Positions 6,996 through 16,378 of a stretch of DNA of 64,000 bases are shown here, piece after piece. The notes beneath the pieces were generated by a model that made no database searches, was not told the DNA's origin, and worked only from the letters and a program-made list of their open reading frames with translations. The stretch is from DASRFA01 sp035651755 (GTDB lineage Bacteria > Desulfobacterota > Binatia > UBA12015), in contig DASRFA010000022.1 of assembly GCA_035651755.1 (NCBI GenBank), positions 1 to 64,000 of the forward strand, in the 5' to 3' direction. Position 1 is the stretch's first letter. Each line of letters starts with the position of its first letter. A program made the position numbers and the translations under genes.

Positions 6996-8141
6996 ATGTC
7001 AGGCGAGATCTACGCGAGCCCGGAGCACGAGGCGTTTCGATCGGTCGTGCGCAAGTTCGTGCAGGACGAGCTGGCGCCACGCGCGCGCGAGTTCGACCAG
7101 ATGGGGCGCATCGACAAGTCGCTCTACCGCACCATGGGAGAGCTCGGGATGCTCGGCATCCGCTACGACCCGAAGTGGGGCGGTGCCGGGCTCGACTGGT
7201 CGTACACCGCGGTCATGTTCGAGGAGATCGCGCGCTGCGACAACGCCGGAGTGTGCATGGGCATCAGCGTGCACACCGACATGGCGACGCCGTCGCTCCA
7301 CCAGTTCGGCTCGGACGAGCTCCGCCGCCGCTGGCTCGTCCCCGCGATCCGCGGCGAGCTGGTCGGCGCGATCGCGGTGACCGAGCCCGGAGCGGGGTCG
7401 GACGTCGCGGGCATCAAGACGCGCGCGGTGCGCGACGGCGACCACTGGGTGATCAACGGCTCCAAGGTCTACATCACCAACGCGGCGACGGCGGACTTCT
7501 TCTGCCTGCTCGCGGTCACCGATCCCGCCGCCGGACATCAGGGCTTCTCGCAGATCATCGTCCCGAGCGATGCGCCCGGCTTCAGCCACCGCCTGCTCGA
7601 CAAGATCGGGAACAAGGGCTCGGACACGGGGCTCCTCTTCTTCGAGGACGTGCGAGTGCCGGTCTCGAACACGATCGGCGCGATCGGCCGCGGGTTCCAG
7701 CAGCAGATGATGCAGTTCCAGGACGAGCGCCTGGTGGCCTGCGTCAGCTCGAACGCGTCGTCGCGCGAGCTGTGGGAGATCACCCGCAAGCACTGCGAGC
7801 AGCGCGTCCTCTTCGGGAAGCCGCTCAGCAAGATGCAGGTGACGCAGTTCAAGCTGGTCGACATGCTGACGCGCATCACTGCCGACCGCGAGATGGTGCA
7901 CGCGTGCATCCGGAAGCGGATCCGCGGCGAGGACGCGACGCTCGAGATCTCGATGGCGAAGCTGCTCGTGGGGCGGACCTCGCGCTATGTCGCCGACGAG
8001 TGCATCCAGCTCCACGGCGGGTTCGGCTACATGACCGAGAGCGCGGCGGGGCGCGCGTTCGTCGACTCGCGCCTCATCTCGATCGGGGGCGGGTCCGACG
8101 AGACGATGATCCACTACATGGGGAAGATGATCGGGTTATAG
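6996..8141 (+). CDS. Acyl-CoA dehydrogenase
   Basis: 381 aa, preceded by CGGGAGGG. All three domains are visible: an N-terminal helical domain (EHEAFRSVVRKFV), a middle beta domain with AVTEPGAGSDVAG and WVINGSKVYITNA for FAD binding, and a C-terminal helical domain with ECIQLHGGFGYMTE and GGGSDETM. These enzymes introduce an alpha,beta double bond into acyl-CoA and pass electrons to ETF. Closest by eye to the branched-chain, citronellyl-CoA or isovaleryl-CoA group, but chain specificity is not readable. The gene ends at the hairpin array. Confidence 0.93.
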   Translation: MSGEIYASPEHEAFRSVVRKFVQDELAPRAREFDQMGRIDKSLYRTMGELGMLGIRYDPKWGGAGLDWSYTAVMFEEIARCDNAGVCMGISVHTDMATPSLHQFGSDELRRRWLVPAIRGELVGAIAVTEPGAGSDVAGIKTRAVRDGDHWVINGSKVYITNAATADFFCLLAVTDPAAGHQGFSQIIVPSDAPGFSHRLLDKIGNKGSDTGLLFFEDVRVPVSNTIGAIGRGFQQQMMQFQDERLVACVSSNASSRELWEITRKHCEQRVLFGKPLSKMQVTQFKLVDMLTRITADREMVHACIRKRIRGEDATLEISMAKLLVGRTSRYVADECIQLHGGFGYMTESAAGRAFVDSRLISIGGGSDETMIHYMGKMIGL

Positions 8142-8151
8142 ATCTGTTCAA

Positions 8152-8320
8152 CGAGGGGATCGCTCCCCTCGCCCGTTCGGCAAAGCCAAACGGGGCCCCA
8201 AGTTGTCGCACGAGGGGATCGCTCCCCTCGCCCCGTTTGGCAAAGCCAAATGGGGCCCCAAGTTGTCGCACGAGGGGATCGCTCCCCTCGCCCCGTTTGG
8301 CAAAGCCAAATGGGGCCCCA
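8152..8320. repeat. 60-bp tandem repeat, 2.8 copies, two hairpins per unit
   Basis: Units start at 8152 (59 bp), 8211 (60 bp) and 8271 (first 50 bp). Each holds hairpin A, CGAGGGGATCGCTCCCCTCG (7-bp stem, ATCGCT loop), then hairpin B with arms CCCCGTTTGGC and GCCAAATGGGG around AAA. The linker AAGTTGTCGCA separates units. Copy 1 differs inside hairpin B in both arms (CCCGTT / AACGGG), so pairing is largely kept. The array lies between convergent genes and resembles REP/BIME-type elements or duplicated terminators. Confidence 0.85.
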
Positions 8321-8368
8321 CTCCCCGCGGGCTCGCTTCGCTCGCATCCGAGCTTCGCGGATCGCGGG

Positions 8369-8396
8369 CGTGGGAGGGAGGGCCCTCCCTCCCACG
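8369..8396. terminator. 28-bp perfect palindrome in convergent intergenic region
   Basis: CGTGGGAGGGAGGG is followed at once by its exact reverse complement, giving two 14-bp arms without a spacer. It lies about 35 bp past the end of the secreted repeat-protein gene (stop at 8432, minus strand). It could terminate that gene and back up termination from the acyl-CoA dehydrogenase. No T-run follows. Confidence 0.55.
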
Positions 8397-8431
8397 CGCG
8401 ATCGCGAGCTCGGTCCGGCGCGCCTCGTCGC

Positions 8432-11350
8432 TCAGGGCGCCGGCGGCGACACGCAGCGGAGCTTCAGCGCGTCGGTGTCGGCCTTGTTCGACCCGCTCAG
8501 CTTCACCTTCGTCTTCAGCGTCAAGCCCCTGGGGCCGACCGGGACGTCGACGTCGAAGCGCGTCGTGCACGCCTCGCCCGGGCCTGCCGGGAACGGCAGG
8601 GCGTTGAGCGCCTGGCTGAGCGCGTTCCGCGCGGCGAGCGGTGACCCGGTCGCGCGCGCATTCGGCGTCAGCACCTGACGCTCGAGGACCGGCGCCGCCG
8701 CGCAGCCGAAGCGACCGTCGCCGCCGCCGAGGCACTCCCAGACGCGGATCCGGCACGTGCCGGCGGTCGGGTCGAGGTCGCACTCGGGATCGTTGTCGAC
8801 GCAGCGCTGCTGCGTCTTCGGCAGGTCCTTCTGATCGAGCGCCACCTGCGCCGGATTCAGCTCGGCGGAGAACTCGCTCAGGCAATCGAGGACCTTCGAG
8901 CCGCCGCCCGGAATCCGGAGCTCCGGCGGAAGCTCCTGGCACTGGGTGTTGCAGCGGCTTCCCGGCGTCCCGTTCGCGAGCCCTTCGTCGCACTGCTCGC
9001 TGCACTGCACGATTCCGTCGCCGCAGAACTCGCTGCGGCACGTCGGCGAGCAGCCGTCGCACGCGTTGTTGTTGCCGTCGTCGCACTGCTCGGTCGGCTC
9101 GGTGACGCCGTTGCCGCAGACCGACGTGTTCACGGCGCACTGCAGGCGCATCTGGTTCGAGCTCATGATGAGGCCGTTGGTATCGTCGGCCCGGATGTTG
9201 AAGAGCTCGCGGCCGAGGCTGCTCGGCGCGTGCGGCACGAGCAGCTCGAACGGCGTGGTGCAGTTGTCGAAGGCCGCGAGCGCGGGACCGCTCTGGAGCG
9301 TCTGGGTTCCGAGCTTGACGGTCCCGCCGAGCGCCTTCAGCGCGTCGGTGATCGCCTTCGCGTTCGCGCGGTCATTGGCCGCGCCGGTCGTGAGCGAATC
9401 CGGCCCGCGCAGCGTCACCGAGGCGATCGACTCCGGCGTACAGCCGAGCAGCCGCGGATCGGGAACCCGCAGGCAGATGCGCGCGTGGAAGATGCACTGG
9501 TCGTTGTTCTGCTCGTCGAAGTCGCAGGTCGAGTCGCCGTCGACGCAGGTCTGGCTGATGTCGGGGAAGCCGTTCGACTTGATCTTCGGATCGTCGATGT
9601 TGAGCTCCCACTCCGCCAGGCAGCCGGCCGGCTGCAGCAGGCTGCCCGCGAAGCGGACGCCCTCGCTGCCGGGCAGGGTGCAGTCGTTCTTGCAGCCGTC
9701 GTCGTCGACGTCGTTGCCGTCGTCGCACTGCTCGCCACACTCGGCGATCCCGTCGCCGCAGACGTCGTCGGCACGCGTGCAGTCGTTCTTGCAGCCGTCG
9801 CAGCTCGCGGTGTTGTCGTCGTCGCACACCTCGGGGGCTTCGACGACGCCGTTGCCGCAGGCCGCGAGCTGGATGCACGTCGGGAGGGTGTCGTCCACGA
9901 TGATCATCGCGGCCGGCGTGACCGTTCCGGTGATCGTGGGCGCGCCCGACTTGACGCGCAGCTCGTTCTTGGAGAGCGCGAGCAGCTGCCCGGCGATGTT
10001 CATCGATCCGGAGGCGCGCACGACGTTCTGCCCGGTCTGCGGGATGGCGAAGTTGCCGCGCGTGTCGATCTTGCCGGTCGACGCGACGACGACCGTGCAG
10101 CCGGTCACGTCGGCCGCGCCGCCGATCCCGAACGTGCCCGTGCCCTGCATGTTGATCGCGCCCTGGAAGGAGAGCGTGCCGCTCGAGGCGCGGATGTCCG
10201 AGAAGCCGCCGACACCCGGCGATCCGAGGTCGACGTTCCGGATCGTCGCGTCGCCGCCGGTCTGGAGGGTGAAGAACCCGCCGCCGCCGAAGGAGCCCGG
10301 GCCGCGCGCGACGATGTCGGCGCCCGTCTGCTGCGTGAAGGTGGTGCCGGCGACGATCGTCACGGATCCGCCGAAGCACTGGGTTCCAGCGGTGAGGCTC
10401 ATGGGCTGCGAGAGCGTCACCGCGAGGCCGGCCGTGATGTCGACCTCGGCGCCGTCACCGCACGCCTCCTCCGCTCCGGTACCTCCCGTGCCGACGAGCG
10501 GGCCGTTGACGAGCACGTTGCCGGCGGTCGCCGTGAGGTCGATCGAGCCGCCGAGGCCTTCGGGCGCGCCGCCGCTCACGTCGATCTTCTTGTTCACGAC
10601 GAGGTCGCCGGTGGTGGTGCTGACGTCGACGGAGCCGCCGTCTCCGACGCCGGTCCCGTCGAGGATGCCGTTCACGGTGGCGCCGGTGCCCGCGCTGACC
10701 GTCAGGTCGCCGCCCGAGGCGAAGCTGCCGGTCGCGTCGAAGTCGATGTCGCGGTTGATCGCCACCGTGCCGCCGGCGGTGATGCTGATGCTGCCGCCGA
10801 CCGAATCGTCGCTGGTGCTGGTCGCGTCCAGCAGGCCGGATACGTCGATGTTCCCGCTCGCCGAGAGGTCGATCCCGCCCGCGTTGTCGGATGCGACGAC
10901 GATCCGCGACAGGGTCGCGCCCGACGACTGGAGGACGAGGTTGCCCATCGTCGCCTGGAGGGTGATCTGGGCGCCGTCGCCGTTCCCGAGGATGCGGGCG
11001 CCAGGCTCCATGACGATCGAGCCGGCGCGCATCGTGAGCGAGCGCGGCCCGCTCCCCCCGAGCGTCACGATCGCGGTCGCCTTCAAGACGAGCTGCGTCC
11101 CGTCGCCGAAGTCGAGATCGGAATTCGGGTCGACCGTGATCGACGCCGTGACGTTGCACGGATTTCCGGTGCAGAGATCGCTCGGCGCCGTCGCGTGCGC
11201 CCATCCCGGGATTGCGAGCGCAACTGCGGCCGCGGCCATGGCGACCCCACCCCGTGCCACGCCAAAAATCCGCGTCGACTGCGCGCCGCCCCTCCGCTCG
11301 CGGCGCGAGCTGCGAAGTGCGTCCTCTCTCGATTGCGACCCACCTGTCAC
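8432..11350 (-). CDS. Secreted beta-helix-like protein with Cys-rich DUF4215-type repeats
   Basis: 972 aa from a GTG at 11350, chosen because GGAGG lies 5 nt upstream. A long basic n-region leads to a hydrophobic core and a likely signal-peptidase site after GWAHATA. Residues about 60-480 are Gly/Thr/Asp-rich repeating strands (TAGGTVAIN, GNVLVNG, SGNIDVSG) typical of filamentous-haemagglutinin-like beta-helices. Three Cys-rich blocks (CGDGIAECGEQCDDGN-like) match the DUF4215 repeat common in myxobacterial surface proteins. They alternate with two copies of a longer C-terminal module containing a CVDxDxxCD motif. Probably cell-surface or released; no sorting signal seen. Function unknown. Confidence 0.85.
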   Translation of the reverse strand: MTGGSQSREDALRSSRRERRGGAQSTRIFGVARGGVAMAAAAVALAIPGWAHATAPSDLCTGNPCNVTASITVDPNSDLDFGDGTQLVLKATAIVTLGGSGPRSLTMRAGSIVMEPGARILGNGDGAQITLQATMGNLVLQSSGATLSRIVVASDNAGGIDLSASGNIDVSGLLDATSTSDDSVGGSISITAGGTVAINRDIDFDATGSFASGGDLTVSAGTGATVNGILDGTGVGDGGSVDVSTTTGDLVVNKKIDVSGGAPEGLGGSIDLTATAGNVLVNGPLVGTGGTGAEEACGDGAEVDITAGLAVTLSQPMSLTAGTQCFGGSVTIVAGTTFTQQTGADIVARGPGSFGGGGFFTLQTGGDATIRNVDLGSPGVGGFSDIRASSGTLSFQGAINMQGTGTFGIGGAADVTGCTVVVASTGKIDTRGNFAIPQTGQNVVRASGSMNIAGQLLALSKNELRVKSGAPTITGTVTPAAMIIVDDTLPTCIQLAACGNGVVEAPEVCDDDNTASCDGCKNDCTRADDVCGDGIAECGEQCDDGNDVDDDGCKNDCTLPGSEGVRFAGSLLQPAGCLAEWELNIDDPKIKSNGFPDISQTCVDGDSTCDFDEQNNDQCIFHARICLRVPDPRLLGCTPESIASVTLRGPDSLTTGAANDRANAKAITDALKALGGTVKLGTQTLQSGPALAAFDNCTTPFELLVPHAPSSLGRELFNIRADDTNGLIMSSNQMRLQCAVNTSVCGNGVTEPTEQCDDGNNNACDGCSPTCRSEFCGDGIVQCSEQCDEGLANGTPGSRCNTQCQELPPELRIPGGGSKVLDCLSEFSAELNPAQVALDQKDLPKTQQRCVDNDPECDLDPTAGTCRIRVWECLGGGDGRFGCAAAPVLERQVLTPNARATGSPLAARNALSQALNALPFPAGPGEACTTRFDVDVPVGPRGLTLKTKVKLSGSNKADTDALKLRCVSPPAP

Positions 11351-11678
11351 GATGACCTCCAAGGAGCTCTATGGCTCTGTCCGTCCGGTGCGAGCGAGGC
11401 GCGGTCGGGATGTGTGAGATGTTGGGGGCCGCGCCAGCGCTCGCGGGAAGGACTTCCCGCGGGCAGCGAGCGGCGACCAGCTCGGGCCGAATGAACTCTC
11501 TCCCGCGGGTACCACGGGCGTCGGGTTGGGGACAACATAGAAAGTGCGCCCGCGCGCCGCGTGCCGCGGTCCGCGACGGTGGATACGGCACATGCCATGT
11601 CGCGCGCGGGGAACCCGCGGGAAGCGGTGCTCGCTTCGATCCGCGGCCGGCGTTCCGCTAAGGCGGGCGGGAAGTCCA
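11351..11678. promoter_or_regulatory. Divergent promoter region, 328 bp
   Basis: This gap separates the divergent secreted-protein gene and the fused CoA-transferase and must hold both promoters. It is less GC-rich around 11525-11545 (GACAACATAGAAAG), a plausible place for a -10 region. I could not define a convincing -35/-10 pair and see no gene in it. Confidence 0.4.
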
Positions 11679-14057
11679 ATGACGGCTCTCGAGGGCGGAC
11701 CCCTCTCCGGGCTGCGCGTTCTCGACCTCACGCGTGGGGTCGCGGGCGCCGTCGCGGGGATGCTCTTCTCGGACTACGGAGCCGACGTCCTGCGGATCGA
11801 GCCGCCGGGCGGCGACCCGCTCTGGGACGAGCACCCGGGATACGCGGTGTGGCACCGCGGGAAGCAGGTCGTCGAGATGGACCTCCGCGACCCGCGGTCG
11901 CGGAGCGCCATCGTGGCCCGCCTGCCGGCGACCGACATCCTTCTCGAGAGCTTCGCGCCCGGTACCCTCGCGCGCTTCGGCCTCGTGCCTTCGCAGCTGT
12001 CGGCGGTCGCGCCCGGGCTCGTCACCGTGTCGATCTCGGGATACGGACAGGAAGGCCCGGATCGCGACCGTCCCGGGTTCGACGCGCTCGTGCAGGCGCG
12101 TACCGGCGGCCTCGCGCGCCAGGGCGGCGAAGCGGGCCGTCCAGTCTTCTGCACGCACCCGTGGCCGAGCTTCGGCGCCGCGCTGCTCGGCGTGCTGGGC
12201 GGGATGGCGGCGCTGCTCCGGCGGGGCCGCACGGGACGCGGAGGCGTGGTCGACACGTCGCTGCTCGACGGCGTCCTCGCACAGTCGACGATGTACGTCG
12301 TGGACGCCGACCATCCGCCGGCCGAGATGGCGGGACCGGCGCGCCTTTCAGGCGTTGCGCCCACGATGGCGATCTACCGCTGCGGCGACGGCCGCTACCT
12401 CCACCTCCACACCGGTGCCCGCGGCGCGTTCGAGCGGCTCTGCCACGCGACCGGAATCGATCCGAGCCCGTTCGCCGGTCCGGCGACGGCGCGGCACTTC
12501 CGCGGCGACCCCGCCGGAGCCGAGCGCTTCGGCAACGTCGTCGCGAGCGCGCTCGCCACGCGCCCGCGCGACGAGTGGGTCGAGGTGCTGATGAGCGCCG
12601 ACGTCGCGGTCGCGCCCTGCCTGGAGATCGGGGAGGCGCTCCGCCACCCGCAGACGGCGGCGATCGGGATGGCGATCGAGGTCGCCGATCCGCTCCACGG
12701 CCCGACCCTTCAGGTCGGGCTTCCGATGCAGTTCGAAACGACGCCCGGGGCGTGCCGCGGTGCCGCAGTCCGGCGCGGCTTCACGCCGAACCCCGAGGCG
12801 GCGCTCCGCCACTCGGGATGGCCGACCGCGGAGGAGCTCGCGGCATCGCCTGCCGTCGCGGGGTCGGCCGCATCGGCGTCCTCCGGGCGACGCGATCGGC
12901 GCGAGCCGCGCGCGGCGCTCGCGCAGGGAGAAGCGGACGGCGCATCGGCTCCGCCGCTGGCGGGGATCCGCGTGCTCGACTTCGGGATGTTCGCGGCCGG
13001 TCCGTACGCGGCGATGCTCCTCGCCGATCTCGGCGCCGACGTGGTCAAGGTCGAGCCTCTCGAGGGCGACACGATGCGCCCGGCCACGCGTAACTTCCTC
13101 GGGCTCCACCGCGGCAAGCGCGGCCTCGCTCTCGACCTGAAGGCGCCGGGCGCGCGCGCGGTGGTGGAACGCATCGTCCCGGGAACCGACGTCGTGATCC
13201 ACAACCTCCGGCCGGGGGTCGCCGAGCGTCTTGGAATCGGGTGGGAGCGGCTGTCGGCGATCGAGCCGGCGCTCGTCTACTGCCACAACACCGCCTACGG
13301 CAGCCGCGGGCCCATGGCGTCGCGCGCCGGCTTCGACCAGATGTACCAGGCGTTCTGCGGCATGGAGACCTTCCAGGCGGGCGAGCGAAACCCGCCGCGT
13401 CAGGTGACCGGCGCGCCGCTCGACTATGGAAACGCGCTCCTCTCCGCCGCGGCCGTCCTGATGGCTCTCCACGCGCGCGAGCGGACCGGGCGCGGGCAGC
13501 GCCTCGAGTGCCCGCAGCTCGCGGCCGGCCTCTTCGCGATGTCGGACGTCTTCGAGAGCGCGGCCGGTTTGTCGCGACCCTTCCGCCTCGATCGCGACGG
13601 CACGGGCTACGGTCCCGCGTATCGGCTCTATCGCGCGCGCGGCGGCTGGCTCTTCGTCTGCTGTCCCGACGACGACGCCCGCGCGCGCTTCGCCGGCATG
13701 GCGGGCAATGGCGGCAGCTCGCTCTTCGAAGCGGTCTCCGTCGACGACGCGCTGGCGCGGCTCGGGTCGGCCGACGTGCCGTGCGAGGCGGTGCGCCCGT
13801 TCGCGGGCGACGCTCTTCTCGCCGACCCGGAGATGATCGCCGCGGGGCGCGTCGTGGAGACCGACCACCCGACCCTCGGGCGGCTCCGCCAGCTCGGCGG
13901 CTTCGTCCGGTTCGACGGCGCGGCGCCGCACGCGACGCGGTCGGTGCCGCGCGTGGGCGAGGACACGCGCGAGGTCCTGCGCGAGGCCGGCTTCTCGGAC
14001 GACGCGATCGAGCGCCTGCGCACCGATCGCGTCGTCGACTGGCCCGCTGATCGCTGA
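11679..14057 (+). CDS. Tandem-fused class III CoA-transferase (two CaiB/BaiF units)
   Basis: 792 aa from the ATG at 11679. Two complete family III units are joined head to tail. Unit 1 begins LSGLRVLDLTRGVAG and unit 2 begins at about residue 427 with LAGIRVLDFGMFAAG, after a Ser/Ala/Arg-rich linker (about 395-425). Each keeps the GADV(L/V)(R/K)(I/V)EP CoA-binding strand and the nucleophilic Asp in GFDxxxQ (D135 and D553). Single-unit enzymes work as interlocked dimers, so the fusion may form that pair within one chain and let the halves specialise. Related 'double' proteins occur in bile-acid, carnitine and aromatic-acid pathways. Substrate unknown. Confidence 0.92.
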   Translation: MTALEGGPLSGLRVLDLTRGVAGAVAGMLFSDYGADVLRIEPPGGDPLWDEHPGYAVWHRGKQVVEMDLRDPRSRSAIVARLPATDILLESFAPGTLARFGLVPSQLSAVAPGLVTVSISGYGQEGPDRDRPGFDALVQARTGGLARQGGEAGRPVFCTHPWPSFGAALLGVLGGMAALLRRGRTGRGGVVDTSLLDGVLAQSTMYVVDADHPPAEMAGPARLSGVAPTMAIYRCGDGRYLHLHTGARGAFERLCHATGIDPSPFAGPATARHFRGDPAGAERFGNVVASALATRPRDEWVEVLMSADVAVAPCLEIGEALRHPQTAAIGMAIEVADPLHGPTLQVGLPMQFETTPGACRGAAVRRGFTPNPEAALRHSGWPTAEELAASPAVAGSAASASSGRRDRREPRAALAQGEADGASAPPLAGIRVLDFGMFAAGPYAAMLLADLGADVVKVEPLEGDTMRPATRNFLGLHRGKRGLALDLKAPGARAVVERIVPGTDVVIHNLRPGVAERLGIGWERLSAIEPALVYCHNTAYGSRGPMASRAGFDQMYQAFCGMETFQAGERNPPRQVTGAPLDYGNALLSAAAVLMALHARERTGRGQRLECPQLAAGLFAMSDVFESAAGLSRPFRLDRDGTGYGPAYRLYRARGGWLFVCCPDDDARARFAGMAGNGGSSLFEAVSVDDALARLGSADVPCEAVRPFAGDALLADPEMIAAGRVVETDHPTLGRLRQLGGFVRFDGAAPHATRSVPRVGEDTREVLREAGFSDDAIERLRTDRVVDWPADR

Positions 14058-14111
14058 GTCGCGGCCGTCGATTCGCGAGCGCGCCGCTGCGCACCGCGGG
14101 CGCGGCGATCG

Positions 14112-14786
14112 TCAGCGGCGACGCGCGGCGGCCGACGGCTCCGGTGACGACTCCTCGCGCGCGACGACGCGCCGCGGAGCCCCGGCGGCGACCCCGGCCA
14201 CGACGCCGCCGGTCGTCTCGGTGGTGGGAAGGCCGGAGTTCACGTCCGCGCGCTGCGGCGGCTGCCCGCCGGAGGAGCCGGTCGCGGCCGCTTCGCCGGC
14301 TGCGGACGGCGGTGCCTCGCCGGCCGACACGGAGATCTGGCGCTTCCGCGGTCCCGCCGCCGCCTTCGGCAGCACGATCGAGAGGACGCCGTTCCGGTAC
14401 GTCGCCTGGACATCGTCGTCCTTGACGGGAACGGGGAGGCGGACCGAGCGCTCGAAGCGGCCGAACGTCCGCTCGACGACGTGCGCGTTCTCGACGCGCC
14501 GCTCGCTCTCGGAGCGCTTCTCGCCCGCGATCGTCAGGCAGTCGCCGCACAGCGAGACCTCGACGTCGCTCTCCTTCATGCCGGGGATCTCCGCGGTGAC
14601 GCGGATCGCGGTCTCGTCCTCGGTGACGTCGAGATCGGGCTGGAAACCGCCCGGCGATCCCGCGCGCTCGCGGCCCGCGAAGAGCCGCTCGAAGAGCTCG
14701 CCCATCTCCTCCCGCAGAGACGCGAGCGAGTCCGACCGCCGCTCGACGGCGCTCTGGCGCCACGTTGTCAGGTTGCCGAGTGCCAT
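14112..14786 (-). CDS. Hsp20 family small heat-shock protein
   Basis: 224 aa, start at 14786 with GGGGAGGG four bases upstream. The alpha-crystallin domain spans about residues 50-145: PDLDVTEDETAIRVTAEIPG, the VSLCGDCLTIAGEKR strand and the conserved NGVLSIVLPKA near its end. The N-terminal arm is short, and the C-terminal tail is unusually long (about 75 residues), disordered and Ala/Gly/Pro-rich, without a clear IxI oligomer-locking motif. It acts as an ATP-independent holdase. Divergent from enolase; no CIRCE element or clear sigma-32 promoter was found. Confidence 0.92.
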   Translation of the reverse strand: MALGNLTTWRQSAVERRSDSLASLREEMGELFERLFAGRERAGSPGGFQPDLDVTEDETAIRVTAEIPGMKESDVEVSLCGDCLTIAGEKRSESERRVENAHVVERTFGRFERSVRLPVPVKDDDVQATYRNGVLSIVLPKAAAGPRKRQISVSAGEAPPSAAGEAAATGSSGGQPPQRADVNSGLPTTETTGGVVAGVAAGAPRRVVAREESSPEPSAAARRR

Positions 14787-15052
14787 CGACCCTCCCCGCG
14801 CTCCGCGAGCGCCGCGCCGTCCGCCGGCGGCATGGGGAAGGCCGACGCATCGATCATGCCAGGCGCGATGCCGCACCGTCGTCGCGAAGCGCGCCGGTCC
14901 GCGGTGCGCGGCGCTCGCGGTCCTCGGAAGGTTTGTAGAAAACGGGCGAACGTCGGGAGCCGGGCGTCGCGGGCGGCGCTCGCGACGCGGAATGGCTCGA
15001 CTCGCCCGGTACGCACGTCTAAAGTGCGCGCCGCCCTTTTCGGGAGGTGTTC
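14787..15052. promoter_or_regulatory. Divergent hsp20/eno promoter region
   Basis: 266 bp. Toward enolase a weak -10 candidate TAAAGT lies at about 15020, followed by a short leader with GGGAGG before the start. Toward hsp20 I see no good promoter match. No gene detected. Confidence 0.35.
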
Positions 15053-16357
15053 ATGAGCGGTGCGACGGCGATAGCGAGCGTGCGAGCGCGCGAGGTGCTC
15101 GACTCGCGTGGCAAGCCGACCGTCGAAGCGGAGGTGCACCTCGCCGGCGGCGCCGTCGGCACCGCGATCGTTCCGAGCGGCGCGTCCACCGGCGCACACG
15201 AGGCGCTGGAGCTGCGTGACGGCGATCAGAAGCGCTATCGCGGCGCGGGCGTCCGGCGTGCGGTCGAGAACGTGCGCGGTCCGCTGGCGCGCGCGGTCGC
15301 CGGCCTCGACGCGCGCGATCAGAAGGCCGTCGACGGCGCGATGCTCGCGGCCGACGGGTCCCCGCTCAAGAAGACCCTCGGGGCGAACGCGATCCTCGCC
15401 GTGTCGATGGCGACCGCGCGCGCGGCCGCCGCGCACGAGCGGGTGCCCTTGTATCGCTGGCTCGGCGATCAGGACGGAAGCGACGCGACGCTCCTCCCGG
15501 TGCCGTTCATGAACGTCCTGAACGGAGGGCAGCACGCCGTCGGCGGCGTCGACTTCCAGGAGTTCATGCTCGCGCCGATCGGCCTCCCGACCTTCTCCGG
15601 CGCCGTGCGCGCGGGCAGCGAGTGCTACCACGCGCTGAAGGACATCCTGCACGAGCGCGGCCTCTCGGTCGGCGTCGGCGACGAGGGCGGATTCGCGCCC
15701 GCTCTCGCGCGCAACGAGGACGCGCCGGAGCTCCTCCTGCGCGCGATCGAGAGCGCCGGCTACCGCCCCGGCGAGGACGTCGTCCTCGCGCTCGACCCCG
15801 CCACCACCGAGCTCTACGACGACGGCGCGTACGCGCTCGCACGCACGACCGGCGAGCGGAAGTCGAGCGACGAGATGGTCGCGCTCTGGGAGAGCTGGTG
15901 CGGGCGGTTCCCGATCGTGTCGATCGAGGACGGGCTCGCCGAGGACGACTGGGCCGGCTGGGCGAAGCTGACGCAGCGGCTCGGCGAGCGGACGCTGCTC
16001 GTCGGCGACGATCTTTTCGTGACGCAGAGGTCGCGCCTCGAGCGCGGCATCGCGGAGAAGGTCGCCAACGCGATCCTCATCAAGCTGAACCAAGTCGGCT
16101 CGGTGAGCGAGACACTGGAGACGATCGCGACCGCGCGGAGAGCCGGCTACGGCCTCATGGTGTCGCACCGGTCGGGCGAGACCGAGGACGTCTTCATCGC
16201 GGACCTCGCGGTCGCGACCGCGGCGGCGCGCATCAAGACGGGCGCGCCCGCGCGCTCCGAGCGCGTCGCGAAGTACAACCAGCTGCTGCGCATCGAGGAG
16301 CAGCTGGGCGATCGCGCCCGCTACGCGGGACGCGCCGGAGGCCGCGGGTCCCGCTAG
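15053..16357 (+). CDS. eno: Enolase
   Basis: 434 aa, start at ATG 15053 with GGGAGG upstream rather than the GTG at 15047. It converts 2-phosphoglycerate to phosphoenolpyruvate in glycolysis. Family hallmarks are all present: AREVLDSRGKPTVE, the mobile loop SGASTGAHE, NVLNGGQHA, GDEGGFAP, the metal ligands in SIEDGLAEDDW and GDDLFVT, KLNQVGS with the catalytic Lys, SHRSGETED, and IKTGAPARSERVAKYN. The length is normal. No neighbouring glycolytic gene is present. Confidence 0.98.
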   Translation: MSGATAIASVRAREVLDSRGKPTVEAEVHLAGGAVGTAIVPSGASTGAHEALELRDGDQKRYRGAGVRRAVENVRGPLARAVAGLDARDQKAVDGAMLAADGSPLKKTLGANAILAVSMATARAAAAHERVPLYRWLGDQDGSDATLLPVPFMNVLNGGQHAVGGVDFQEFMLAPIGLPTFSGAVRAGSECYHALKDILHERGLSVGVGDEGGFAPALARNEDAPELLLRAIESAGYRPGEDVVLALDPATTELYDDGAYALARTTGERKSSDEMVALWESWCGRFPIVSIEDGLAEDDWAGWAKLTQRLGERTLLVGDDLFVTQRSRLERGIAEKVANAILIKLNQVGSVSETLETIATARRAGYGLMVSHRSGETEDVFIADLAVATAAARIKTGAPARSERVAKYNQLLRIEEQLGDRARYAGRAGGRGSR

Positions 16358-16378
16358 GGCTGGCTTCGGCTGGGCGCT

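Noticed and set aside
8152..8320. CRISPR-like array
   Set aside because: The repeats are contiguous with no variable spacers, and each unit is self-complementary over most of its length. No cas genes are in the window.
14787..15052. CIRCE or sigma-32 site for hsp20
   Set aside because: No TTAGCACTC-N9-GAGTGCTAA inverted repeat and no CTTGAAA/CCCCAT pair is present.
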